DNA of 33,169 nt from Rhodobacter capsulatus (GTDB taxonomy: Bacteria > Pseudomonadota > Alphaproteobacteria > Rhodobacterales > Rhodobacteraceae). The translations under genes were made by a program, and so were the position numbers. The notes under the pieces are model-generated. The model saw nothing but the letters and a program-made list of their open reading frames with translations. It did not search any database and was not told the origin of the DNA. Location: the NCBI RefSeq assembly GCF_005144475.1, contig NZ_SWJZ01000104.1, forward strand, positions 1 to 33,169, read 5' to 3'. Of the stretch, positions 25,155 through 32,972 are shown piece by piece; the stretch's first letter is position 1; each line of letters starts with the position of its first letter.

Positions 25155-25931
25155 TCAGGCGGCGGCCGCCTCGGGCGCCTTGGCCCCGGTCATCAGCGCC
25201 ACCGCGTCCGACATCGAATGGGTTTTCGGGTCGATCACGCACAACCGCCGCCCCAGACGGTGGACATGGATGCGGTCGGCAACCTCGAAGACATGCGGCA
25301 TGTTGTGGGAAATCAAGATGATGGGAATACCGCGGGCGCGCACGTCAAGGATCAGCTCCAGCACGCGGCGGCTTTCCTTCACCCCCAGCGCGGCGGTGGG
25401 TTCATCCAGAATGATCACCTTCGAGCCGAAGGCCGCCGCCCGCGCCACCGCGACGCCCTGTCGCTGCCCGCCCGAGAGCGTTTCCACCGTCTGATCGATG
25501 TTCTGGATCGTCATCAGGCCAAGTTCCGAGAGTTTTTCGCGCGCGAAAGCCCGCATCCGGTCGTGATCGAGCGCGCGAAACAGGCTGCCCGCGATGCCGG
25601 GCTTGCGCAGCTCGCGGCCCATGAACATGTTGTCGACGATCGAGAGCGCGGGCGACAGCGCCAGCGACTGATAGACGGTGGCGATCCCGGCCTCTTGCGC
25701 CTGCATCGGCGCGGAAAAGCGGACCGGGGCACTATCCAGCCGGATCTCTCCGGCATCTGGTTGAACTGCGCCGCACAAGGCCTTGATCAGCGTCGATTTT
25801 CCGGCGCCGTTATCGCCGATGACGGCGAGGATTTCTCCCGGCATCAGATCGAAATCGGCCTGATCCAGCGCGGTGACCTTGCCATAGCGCTTGACCAGCC
25901 CGCGCGCGCTCAGAATGGGTTCTGGGCTCAT
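25155..25931 (-). CDS. frcA: Sugar ABC transporter ATP-binding protein (FrcA-like)
   Basis: A 258-residue single-domain ATPase, unlike the double-domain RbsA/XylG type. Walker A GDNGAGKST (39-47), Q-loop YQSLAL, signature LSGGQRQG and Walker B IILDEPTAAL are present. It has the small size of FrcA from rhizobial fructose/mannose transport. Its ATG overlaps the permease stop (ATGA). It powers uptake by FrcC and FrcB. Confidence 0.88.
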   Translation of the reverse strand: MSPEPILSARGLVKRYGKVTALDQADFDLMPGEILAVIGDNGAGKSTLIKALCGAVQPDAGEIRLDSAPVRFSAPMQAQEAGIATVYQSLALSPALSIVDNMFMGRELRKPGIAGSLFRALDHDRMRAFAREKLSELGLMTIQNIDQTVETLSGGQRQGVAVARAAAFGSKVIILDEPTAALGVKESRRVLELILDVRARGIPIILISHNMPHVFEVADRIHVHRLGRRLCVIDPKTHSMSDAVALMTGAKAPEAAAA

Positions 25932-27001
25932 TGTGACACCTTCCGGATCCATTGGTCGATCGCGACGGCGACGATGATCAGCCAGCCGATGGCGAAGACC
26001 TGCCAGAGCACATCGACATTGGCGAGCCGCAGCCCCGATTGAAACACCCCCACGATCAGGGCGCCAAACAGCGCCCCCAGGATCGAGCCGCGCCCGCCGA
26101 AAAGCGAAATCCCCCCCACGACGACCGCGGTGATCGATTGCAGATTGCCCTCGTAAAACGATTGCGGGCTGATCGAGCCGACCCGCCCGATCGAGGCCCA
26201 GGCGGCAATGGCGCAGATGAAGCCCGCAAGCCCATAGACCGACAGAAGCACCCGGTCGGCCTGAATGCCCGCGAGTTCGGCGGCCTCCTTGTCGTCGCCC
26301 ACCGCATAGACATGGCGGCCCCAGGCGGTCTTGTTCAGCATGTACCACAGACCCAGAAAGACCGCGATCATCAGAAGCGAGCCATAGGTGATCTTCGCGC
26401 CCGCAAAGGCGAAGCCCTCGCCCCAGAACTTGAGCAGCGGCGCCGCCTTGTCGATGTCCTGGCTGCGGATCGATTGCGCACCCGAAAGCCAAAGATTGAG
26501 CGCGAAAAAGATCGACCAGGTGCCCAAGGTGGTGATGAAGGGCGGCAGCTTGATCTTGGTGATCAGAAAGCCGTTCGCCAGCCCCGCCGCCGCGCCGCCC
26601 GCAAAGGCGACCGCCAGCGCCAGCACCGAGGGCACGCCCATGTAAACCGCCAGATTGCCCGCGATCACCGACATCAGCACCATGATCGCCGCCACCGACA
26701 GGTCGATCCCCGCCGTCAGCACGATCAGCGATTGCGCCGCCGCCAGAATGCCGATGATCGAGACCTGCTGCAGGATCAGCGACAGGTTCAGCGCCGAAAA
26801 GAACCGCCCCCCCGCGATGATGCCGAAAACCGCGATCGCCGCCACCAGCACGATCACCGGCACCAGCGTCGGATTGCCGTGCAACAGATGCTGCAGCCGC
26901 TCGACCGGGCCGCGCGTCGCCACCTCGAACTGCGCCACGCGCCGGTCGCTGGCCTCCAGCCCCTGTTCGAACGCCTGCCCCTTGCGGGCCGTTTCGGTCA
27001 T
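25928..27001 (-). CDS. frcC: Sugar ABC transporter permease (FrcC-like)
   Basis: A 357-residue membrane protein with about 9-10 hydrophobic segments from residue 47. LTAGIDLSVAAIMVL and GVFQSGLRLANVDVLWQ are hallmarks of RbsC/FrcC permeases. A charged 45-residue N-terminal extension (MTETARKGQAFEQGLEASDR) precedes the first segment, as in rhizobial FrcC. ATG 27001 follows GGAGGGAGA. Forms the membrane channel with FrcA. Confidence 0.9.
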   Translation of the reverse strand: MTETARKGQAFEQGLEASDRRVAQFEVATRGPVERLQHLLHGNPTLVPVIVLVAAIAVFGIIAGGRFFSALNLSLILQQVSIIGILAAAQSLIVLTAGIDLSVAAIMVLMSVIAGNLAVYMGVPSVLALAVAFAGGAAAGLANGFLITKIKLPPFITTLGTWSIFFALNLWLSGAQSIRSQDIDKAAPLLKFWGEGFAFAGAKITYGSLLMIAVFLGLWYMLNKTAWGRHVYAVGDDKEAAELAGIQADRVLLSVYGLAGFICAIAAWASIGRVGSISPQSFYEGNLQSITAVVVGGISLFGGRGSILGALFGALIVGVFQSGLRLANVDVLWQVFAIGWLIIVAVAIDQWIRKVSQ

Positions 27002-27069
27002 GCTCGTCTCCCTCCCCCGGATGCGAGAGAGGCGGTGCCCCGCCCCCCTCTCGTCTCAGCCGACCTGTC

Positions 27070-28086
27070 TCAGCCCCAGCACTGTTTCAGCGCCTCTTCC
27101 GAGGTTATCGAGGGGATGCCCCCGATCGGGCTGTCGGTGACCAGCGTGACGCCGGTGTTGACGAAATCGAGCCCTTCGGTATTGGCGGGCTTGGTGCCGT
27201 CCTTGGCATAGGCCGCGATCGCCTCGATGCCCTTGGACGCCATCAGAAGCGGGAACTGCATCGAGGTGGCGCCGATCACGCCGTCCTTGACGTTCTGCAC
27301 GCCCGGGCAGCCGCCATCGATCGAGACGATCAGCGCCTGTTTTTCCAGCCCCACCGCCTTGAGCGCCTCATAGGCGCCCGCCGCGGCGGGTTCGTTGATC
27401 GTGTAGACGACGTTGATGCCGCTGTCCTTTTGCAGCAGGTTCTCCATCGCGGTGCGGCCGCCTTCCTCGTTGCCGTTCGTCACGTCATTGCCGACGATGC
27501 GGGCGTCGTCCTCGTCGCCGATGTCTTTCGGGTCCTTGATGTCGATGCCGAAGCCCCGCAGGAAGCCGTTGTCGCGCAGATAATCGACCGAGATTTCCGA
27601 GGCGTTCAGATCCAGCAGCGCGATCTTCGCCGCCGCGGTGTCGCCCATCTTCGCCGCCGCCCATTTGCCGATCAGCTCGCCCGCCAGGAAATTGTCGGTG
27701 GCAAAGGTCGCATCGGCCGCATCGGCGGGTTCGAACGGCGTATCGAGCGCGATCACCAGCACCCCCGCCTCGCGCGCCTTGCCCACCACCGGCGCCAGGG
27801 CGCGGCTGTCGGACGGCGTGATCAGGATCCCCTTCGCCCCGCCCGCGATGCAGCTTTCGACGGCGGCGATCTGTGTTTCCACATCGCCATCGATCTTGCC
27901 CGCATAGGTCGAGAGCGTGATCCCCATCTCGGTCGCCTTCGCCGTGGCGCCTTCCTTCATCTTGACGAAAAAGGGGTTGGTGTCGGTCTTGGTGATCAGA
28001 CAGGCCCCGGTCTCGGCGGCGGCGGACTGGCCAAGGGCGGCAAAGGCAAGGGCAGAGGCCCCCAGCAGGGCCAGTTTGCGCATCAT
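27070..28086 (-). CDS. frcB: Sugar ABC transporter periplasmic binding protein (FrcB-like)
   Basis: A 338-residue protein with a signal peptide ending GQSAAAETG. The mature domain is the ribose-binding-protein fold: [45 protein letters not shown], and [16 protein letters not shown] with [17 protein letters not shown]. These segments match FrcB-type fructose/pentose binders. It starts at ATG 28086 behind GGGAGGAGA. First gene of the operon; its promoter lies at 28139-28167. Exact sugar not determined. Confidence 0.9.
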   Translation of the reverse strand: MMRKLALLGASALAFAALGQSAAAETGACLITKTDTNPFFVKMKEGATAKATEMGITLSTYAGKIDGDVETQIAAVESCIAGGAKGILITPSDSRALAPVVGKAREAGVLVIALDTPFEPADAADATFATDNFLAGELIGKWAAAKMGDTAAAKIALLDLNASEISVDYLRDNGFLRGFGIDIKDPKDIGDEDDARIVGNDVTNGNEEGGRTAMENLLQKDSGINVVYTINEPAAAGAYEALKAVGLEKQALIVSIDGGCPGVQNVKDGVIGATSMQFPLLMASKGIEAIAAYAKDGTKPANTEGLDFVNTGVTLVTDSPIGGIPSITSEEALKQCWG

Positions 28087-28138
28087 CACGGTCTCTCCTC
28101 CCGTTTCACTGTCGGCCCCTCCTCCGGGGCTCGGGCGA

Positions 28139-28167
28139 AGTTTGACCCGAGTCGGCGCCCCGGTCAA
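28139..28167 (-). promoter_or_regulatory. Promoter of the sugar operon
   Basis: Minus strand TTGACC (28167-28162), 17-base spacer, CAAACT (28144-28139), located about 50-80 bases before the frcB ATG. Confidence 0.5.
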
Positions 28168-28195
28168 TATTTAACTCATGTTGATTTATTATTGC
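28166..28195. promoter_or_regulatory. AT-rich operator candidate upstream of frcB
   Basis: A rare AT-rich island in this GC-rich region, containing TTAAC-TCAT-GTTGA (28171-28184), an imperfect 5-bp inverted repeat with one mismatch. It lies directly upstream of the -35, where an activator would bind. No regulator gene is in view. Confidence 0.45.
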
Positions 28196-28262
28196 GCCCT
28201 CCGATGCTGTCCCCCTTTCGCCGCGCGGCGAAGACGTTGGCGTTGCCCGGAAAGGAGCCCCC

Positions 28263-28310
28263 GTGATCGAGCGGATCATCTTCGACGGCGACGGCGTGCT
28301 GATCAACGCA
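28263..28310 (+). pseudogene. Truncated 5' end of a HAD-family phosphatase
   Basis: A GTG start behind AAAGGAG opens a frame reading IERIIFDGDGVLIN, the N-terminal catalytic motif (FDxDGVL) of HAD hydrolases. After about 16 codons similarity ends and the sequence becomes G/C-rich, entering a REP-like element at 28359. The frame continues to 28622 but with Arg/Pro/Gly-rich low-complexity sequence not resembling the family. Presumably the rest was lost. It is divergent from frcB, so it may once have been part of the sugar locus. Confidence 0.6.
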
Positions 28311-28358
28311 GGCGGCGCGCCGCGCGGATCGCCGCGGCGTCCCGGGCCGGGGCGTTTG

Positions 28359-28436
28359 TTTTCGCCGAGGCAGAGCCTCGACGACCCGCCGGGGGCTCCG
28401 CCCCCGGACCCCCGGGATATTTGGACCAAGGTGAAA
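28359..28436 (+). repeat. REP-like element, copy 1
   Basis: Two hairpins (CGAGGC/GCCTCG and GGGGGCTCCGCCCCC) followed by GGACCCCCGGGATATTTGGACCAAGG. It aligns through its length with copy 2 at 28470-28546 in the opposite orientation, with paired changes in the first stem. Confidence 0.85.
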
Positions 28437-28469
28437 GGCCGCGCGGGGCAAACAGCAAAGCCGATCCCA

Positions 28470-28546
28470 TTTCTCCTTGGAAAAATACGCCGGGGGTGCG
28501 GGGGCGGAGCCCCCGCCCGGGTCGCCTCGGCACCGCCGAGGCGAAA
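28470..28546 (-). repeat. REP-like element, copy 2 (inverted)
   Basis: On the minus strand GCCTCGGC-GGT-GCCGAGGC, then GGGGGCTCCGCCCCC, then CCCCCGGCGTATTTTTCCAAGG. It faces copy 1 across 33 bases, so the pair could form one long cruciform. Confidence 0.85.
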
Positions 28547-28618
28547 CCCCCTCGCCGCCTCGGGCAGACTTGCGACGGCCTGTCGCGCAAAAGCCCGGCC
28601 AAGCATGGCGGCTATAAC

Positions 28619-28647
28619 TTGACCCTTCGGACCGGAGTGGGAATGAT
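28619..28647 (+). promoter_or_regulatory. Promoter of feoAB
   Basis: TTGACC (28619-28624), 17-base spacer, AATGAT (28642-28647), 50 bases before the feoA start. No clear iron-regulator operator is recognised. Confidence 0.5.
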
Positions 28648-28697
28648 CGCCCGACGCAAGGCGGGATCTTCCCGACTCAGTCCCAAGGACCGCAGTG

Positions 28698-28997
28698 ATG
28701 CTGAACACGCCCGATCTTCCGCGCCAGACGGCGGTTCCGCTGGCCCAGCATCGGCCGCTTGGCGCGCTGCACAAGGGCTATTCGGGCCATGTCTTCCATA
28801 TCGCCGCCGCCGATCATTCCGTGACCCTGCCCGCCGCCGAAATGGAACGACGCCTGATCGAACTGGGCTTCATCGAGGGCGCCAGGGTCACGATCCTGCA
28901 CGAGGGGCTTTTCGGGCGTGACCCGATCGCGGTAAGGGTGAATGGCACCACTGTCGCGCTGCGTCGCCGCGAGGCGATGGCCATCCTCGTTTCCTGA
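28698..28997 (+). CDS. feoA: Ferrous iron transport protein A
   Basis: A 99-residue protein with an SH3-like FeoA domain (from ~40: PAAEMERRLIELGFIEGARVTILHEG, then VRVNGTTVALRRREAMAILV). The domain is preceded by a ~35-residue extension (YSGHVFHIA). ATG 28698 lies 7 bases after AAGGA; a GTG directly before it is less likely. FeoA is a small cytoplasmic partner of FeoB. It ends 6 bases before feoB. Confidence 0.92.
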   Translation: MLNTPDLPRQTAVPLAQHRPLGALHKGYSGHVFHIAAADHSVTLPAAEMERRLIELGFIEGARVTILHEGLFGRDPIAVRVNGTTVALRRREAMAILVS

Positions 28998-29003
28998 GCC
29001 TCG

Positions 29004-30875
29004 ATGCCCGAACCCGATCCCTATCGTCTTGCCCTCGTCGGCCCGCCGAACTGCGGCAAGACCTCGCTTTTCAATGCGTTGACCGGGGCCCGGCAAAAGG
29101 TCGGCAACTATGCCGGCGTCACCGTCGAGCGCAAGCTGGGCCTGTTCACCACCCCCGCGGCCAGGCGCATCGCGCTGATCGACCTGCCCGGCACGCACAG
29201 CCTGCGCGCGCGCTCGCCCGACGAGGCGGTGACGCGCGATGTCGTGCTGGGCCGTCATCCGGCCGAACCCGCGCCGCAACTGATGCTGGTCGTCGTCGAT
29301 GCCGTCGCTCCGCGCTCGGGGCTGCGGCTGGCGATGGAACTGGTCGCCACCGGCCTGCCGATGATCGTCGTTCTGAACATGATCGACATCGCCCGGCACC
29401 GGAAGATCGAGATCGACCGGGCCAGGCTGCAGGAAGAGCTGGGCGTGCCCGTCGTCACCTCGACCGCGGTGCGCAAGGGCGGGCTCGACGCGCTGTTGCG
29501 CACGCTTGACGAAACGCTGGCCGAGGGCGTGCCCGAGGCCGGGCCGAACCTCTGGGCGCCGCCCGACGCGGCCGATCTGCGCCTCAGCCACCGTGCCGCC
29601 GACCGGCTGATCACCCGCGCCGTGACGCAGCCGCCCGAGCATGACACGCTGACGCATCGCATCGACCGGCTGCTGCTGCATCCGGTCTTCGGGCTGATCT
29701 TCCTGCTCGGGCTTCTGTTCGTGATGTTTCAGGCGGTGTTCAGCGGCGCCGCGCCGGTGATGGATCTGATCGACGGCAGTTTCGCCGCGCTTTCGGATCT
29801 GATCCGCGCCCATGTCCCCGAGGGGCTGGTGCAAAGCTTCCTTGTCGATGCGGTGATCGGCGGCGTCGGCGGGGTGGTGATCTTCCTGCCGCAAATCGTA
29901 ATCCTGTTCCTGTTCATCCTGCTGCTGGAGGATCTGGGCTACATGGCGCGCGCGGCGTTTCTGATGGACCGGATCATGGGCGGGGCGGGGCTGCATGGCC
30001 GCGCCTTCATCCCGCTTCTGTCCTCCTTTGCCTGCGCCATTCCGGGCATCATGGCGACGCGGGTCATCGACAATCCGCGCGACCGGCTGACCACCATCCT
30101 TGTCGCGCCGCTGATGACCTGTTCGGCGCGGATCCCGGTCTATACGCTGATCGTCTCGGCCTTCATCCCGGCGCGCGCGATCCTGGGCATCTTCAGTCTG
30201 CAAGGGCTTGTGATGTTTGGACTTTACGGCGCGGGCATCGTTTCGGCCCTGGCCGTATCGGCGGTGAGCAAATTCCTGTTCGCGCGCGGCGAACCCTCGC
30301 CGCCCTTCATGCTCGATCTGCCCGATTACAAGATACCGCAGCCGCGCTCGGTGGGGATCGGGCTTTTCACCCGGGCCTCGGCCTTCCTCAAGCGCGCGGG
30401 CACGACGATCTTCACCATGACCGTGGTGATCTGGGTGCTTGCGACCTTCCCGCAGCCGCCCGAGGGGGCCACCGAACCGGCGATCCTTTACAGCTTCGCC
30501 GCCGGGATCGGGAAAATGCTGGAACCGATCCTGGCGCCGATCGGCTTCAACTGGCAGATGGCGGTGGCGATCGTCCCCGCCATGGCCGCGCGCGAGATCG
30601 CCGTGGCCGGGCTGGCCACCGTTTACGCGGTGTCGGACGGCGGCGGCGAGGCGGTTCTGGGCACGCTTCTGTCGGCGCAATGGAGCCTGGCGACGGCGCT
30701 GTCCTTCCTCGTGTGGTTCATCTTCGCGCCGCAATGCCTCTCGACGCTCGCGGTGATCAAGCGCGAGACCGGATCGGGCAAATGGATGTGGGTGACGGTG
30801 GGATACATGTTCGCGCTGGCCTGGGTCGCGTGTTTCCTGACCTATCATCTGGCGGTGGCTCTCGGCTGGGGCTGA
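29004..30875 (+). CDS. feoB: Ferrous iron transport protein B
   Basis: A 623-residue protein, shorter than the 773-residue E. coli form. The N-terminal GTPase has G1 GPPNCGKTS (13-21), switch I Thr40 in NYAGVTVERK, G3 DLPG (60-63) and G4 NMID (125-128). It is followed by the membrane domain with two gate motifs: IPLLSSFACAIPGIMATR and VAIVPAMAAREIAVAGLATVYAV, and LVWFIFAPQCLSTLAVIKRETGS. The family moves Fe2+ into the cytoplasm. Unusual: G1 has Pro instead of the common Asn/Ser at its second position. Cotranscribed with feoA. Confidence 0.95.
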   Translation: MPEPDPYRLALVGPPNCGKTSLFNALTGARQKVGNYAGVTVERKLGLFTTPAARRIALIDLPGTHSLRARSPDEAVTRDVVLGRHPAEPAPQLMLVVVDAVAPRSGLRLAMELVATGLPMIVVLNMIDIARHRKIEIDRARLQEELGVPVVTSTAVRKGGLDALLRTLDETLAEGVPEAGPNLWAPPDAADLRLSHRAADRLITRAVTQPPEHDTLTHRIDRLLLHPVFGLIFLLGLLFVMFQAVFSGAAPVMDLIDGSFAALSDLIRAHVPEGLVQSFLVDAVIGGVGGVVIFLPQIVILFLFILLLEDLGYMARAAFLMDRIMGGAGLHGRAFIPLLSSFACAIPGIMATRVIDNPRDRLTTILVAPLMTCSARIPVYTLIVSAFIPARAILGIFSLQGLVMFGLYGAGIVSALAVSAVSKFLFARGEPSPPFMLDLPDYKIPQPRSVGIGLFTRASAFLKRAGTTIFTMTVVIWVLATFPQPPEGATEPAILYSFAAGIGKMLEPILAPIGFNWQMAVAIVPAMAAREIAVAGLATVYAVSDGGGEAVLGTLLSAQWSLATALSFLVWFIFAPQCLSTLAVIKRETGSGKWMWVTVGYMFALAWVACFLTYHLAVALGWG

Positions 30876-30883
30876 GCCGGTTT

Positions 30884-31091
30884 CGGGCGGAGAAGGAAAG
30901 GCACCGCCTTTCCCCGCCCGGGTCGGCCGTGCGTTGGCAAGACCGCATCCCCAAGCACAGCAGAGGCCGGCGCCCGTCCTGGCGGGCGAGAAGCGCCCGC
31001 CATGGGCGGGGCGGGCGCTGGCCGAGGGCCTTCGGGCCCCCGGCGGTCATGGGGCATCTGTTTCGCATGGCCTCGGCGATGGCCGAGGCCA
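30884..31091 (+). repeat. Hairpin-rich two-copy element, copy A (candidate structured RNA)
   Basis: A chain of stems: CGGGCGG/CCGCCCG enclosing GGAAAGGC-ACC-GCCTTTCC; a conserved box GGCAAGACCGCATCCCCAAG; a long hairpin with loop AGAAG (30965-31023); GGGCC-TTCG-GGCCC; and CCTCGGC-GATG-GCCGAGG ending at 31089. It fills the space between feoB and allA. Copy B at 32973-33169, inverted, keeps the same order of stems with paired base changes. Confidence 0.8.
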
Positions 31092-31097
31092 AGACCT

Positions 31098-31583
31098 TTA
31101 GCCCTCGACCCGCAGCGGCACCGGCAGCGGATATTCCTCAAGATTCGCCCCCGGCCCGATCCGGTCCACCACCGCATAGCGCCCGGGCGCGCCGATCGGC
31201 GCCAGCACCCCGTGCCAGACATTGCGCAGGATGTTCACCCCCTGCCCCGGCGCCGTCAGAAACGCCCGGACCCGCACCGGCACGCCGCCCGCATCCTCGG
31301 CCACACAGACCAGAAACGGCACGCCATCGAGCGGCAAAAACGCCTGTGACCCCAGCGGATGACGCTCGACCAGATCGAGCACATAGGGCAAAGCCCGCGC
31401 CTGGGCCTCGAAGAGCGAAATCCCCGCCCGGCCTTCATCGTCAAACGAGAGCCGCGCCAGATCGTGATGGCGCCCGCAGAGCCCCGCGTTGATCAGCTTC
31501 GTCGGGGCCCCGAGCACGTCGATCAGATCGCCGAAGGGCCGAAAGGCCTCGGCCGTCAGGGGCTCTATCCGCAGCCGTTCCAT
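31098..31583 (-). CDS. allA: Ureidoglycolate lyase
   Basis: A 161-residue protein of AllA size. It begins MERLRIEPLTAEAFRPFGDLIDV, and has HPLGSQAFLPLDGVPFLVCVAEDAGG and GVNILRNVWHGVLAPIG, the conserved cupin-barrel segments of AllA that hold metal/substrate His residues. It cleaves ureidoglycolate to glyoxylate and urea in allantoin degradation. The ATG at 31583 follows GGAGGACGGG; a longer frame upstream has no good site. Divergent from puuD over 133 bases. Confidence 0.93.
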   Translation of the reverse strand: MERLRIEPLTAEAFRPFGDLIDVLGAPTKLINAGLCGRHHDLARLSFDDEGRAGISLFEAQARALPYVLDLVERHPLGSQAFLPLDGVPFLVCVAEDAGGVPVRVRAFLTAPGQGVNILRNVWHGVLAPIGAPGRYAVVDRIGPGANLEEYPLPVPLRVEG

Positions 31584-31716
31584 CCCGTCCTCCGCCGCCA
31601 TCCCCGCCCAAGAAAGGCGCAAAATCGGGCAAGTGCAAGGGGGCGACGCCGCCCCGTCGCTTTTGCGCTGGAGGCCGCGTCCCCGCCCCGCTAGCCTGAG
31701 CCCAAAGGAGACGCGC
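31584..31716. promoter_or_regulatory. Divergent allA-puuD intergenic region
   Basis: 133 bp separating the two start codons, so promoters for both genes must lie here. No convincing -35/-10 pair was recognised. The puuD ribosome site is AAAGGAG (31705-31711). Confidence 0.5.
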
Positions 31717-32955
31717 ATGGATGCTGCACTGATCTGGGACTGGGCCACTTTTGCGATGCGCTGGCTGCATGTCGTGACCGCGATCGCCTGGATCGGCTCG
31801 TCCTTTTACTTCATCGTGCTCGATCTGGGGCTGCGATCCGCGCCCGATCTGCCCAAGGGCGCGGCGGGCGAGGAATGGCAGGTGCATGGCGGCGGTTTCT
31901 ATCACATCCGCAAATATCTGGTCGCGCCGGAGCGCATGCCGGAGCATCTGACCTGGTTCAAATGGGAAAGCTACGCGACCTGGCTGTCGGGTGCGGCGAT
32001 GCTCATCCTGGTCTATTGGCACCGGGCGGATCTGTTCCTGATCGACCCGGCCAAGGTCGCCTGGGCGCCCTGGCAGGGCATGGCGATTTCGGCGGCCTCG
32101 CTCACCCTGGGCTGGCTGATCTATGATGCCGCCTGCAAATCGCCCCTGGGCAATTATCCGGCGGCCTTCATGGCGCTGCTGCTCGTGGCGCTGACCGCGA
32201 TGGCCTGGGGCTACGGGCAGATCTTCACCGACCGCGCGGCCTTCCTGCATCTGGGCGCCTATACTGCCACGATCATGACGGCGAATGTGTTCCTGATCAT
32301 CATTCCGAACCAGAAGATCGTGGTGGCCGATCTGCGCGCGGGCCGGGCGCCCGATCCGAAATACGGCAAGATCGCCAAGCTGCGCTCGATGCACAACAAC
32401 TACCTGACGCTGCCGGTGGTGTTCTTCATGCTGTCGAACCACGCGCCCCTGGCCTTTGCGACGACCTGGGCCTGGGTCATCGCGGCGCTGGTCTTCCTGA
32501 TGGGGGTGACGATCCGGCACTGGTTCAACAGCCGCCATGCCCGCAAGCCCGCGCCATACTGGACGATCCCGGCGACTTTGCTGCTCTTTGGCCTTTGCGT
32601 CTGGCTCTCGATGCAGGGCACGCGCGAGGCGCCGGAGGAAGAGGCGGCACTTTCGGGCACCGCTTTGCAATTTGCGCAGGCCCCGGGATTTGACGAGGTC
32701 GCAAGCCTTGTCACCGCCAATTGCGCGATGTGCCACACCCGCGAGCCCGCCTATGAGGGGATCGGGGCGGCACCGAAGGGGCTGCTCCTCGACACGCCCG
32801 AGGCCGTCGCGCGGGCGGCCGAACCGGTCTTCATCTTTGCCGGGCTGACGGCGGCGATGCCGCCCGGGGCGGCGAATTTCATGACGCCCGAGGACCGCGC
32901 GGCGATCCGCGCCTGGTATCGTGCCGGGGCAGAAGCAGAGCTTGCGCAGAACTGA
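31717..32955 (+). CDS. puuD: Membrane urate oxidase PuuD with cytochrome c domain
   Basis: A 412-residue protein. The N-terminal ~300 residues form a membrane domain with about eight hydrophobic segments (WLHVVTAIAWIGSSFYFIVLDLGLR at 16-40, then WLSGAAMLILVYW, and others) of the urate oxidase N-terminal type. The C-terminus is a cytochrome c domain with CAMCH at 336-340 and a likely Met ligand in TAAMPP (~381). The enzyme oxidises urate with electrons going to a respiratory chain rather than making peroxide, as known for this family. ATG 31717 follows AAAGGAG. Confidence 0.93.
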   Translation: MDAALIWDWATFAMRWLHVVTAIAWIGSSFYFIVLDLGLRSAPDLPKGAAGEEWQVHGGGFYHIRKYLVAPERMPEHLTWFKWESYATWLSGAAMLILVYWHRADLFLIDPAKVAWAPWQGMAISAASLTLGWLIYDAACKSPLGNYPAAFMALLLVALTAMAWGYGQIFTDRAAFLHLGAYTATIMTANVFLIIIPNQKIVVADLRAGRAPDPKYGKIAKLRSMHNNYLTLPVVFFMLSNHAPLAFATTWAWVIAALVFLMGVTIRHWFNSRHARKPAPYWTIPATLLLFGLCVWLSMQGTREAPEEEAALSGTALQFAQAPGFDEVASLVTANCAMCHTREPAYEGIGAAPKGLLLDTPEAVARAAEPVFIFAGLTAAMPPGAANFMTPEDRAAIRAWYRAGAEAELAQN

Positions 32956-32972
32956 CGGGGTGTCGGGCGGGC

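Noticed and set aside
28677-30848. Minus-strand open frame of 723 codons across feoB
   Set aside because: Shadow of feoB, with no hydrophobic segments or motifs; the plus-strand frame has all FeoB GTPase motifs.
29004-30875. FeoB as a truncated gene because it is 623 residues
   Set aside because: All GTPase and membrane gate motifs are present and the C-terminus ends naturally; many bacterial FeoB lack the E. coli C-terminal extension.
30845-31222. Short open frames within the hairpin-rich element on the minus strand
   Set aside because: Aligned frames of copies A and B differ mostly by amino-acid-changing substitutions, whereas stems are preserved; this fits structure rather than coding.
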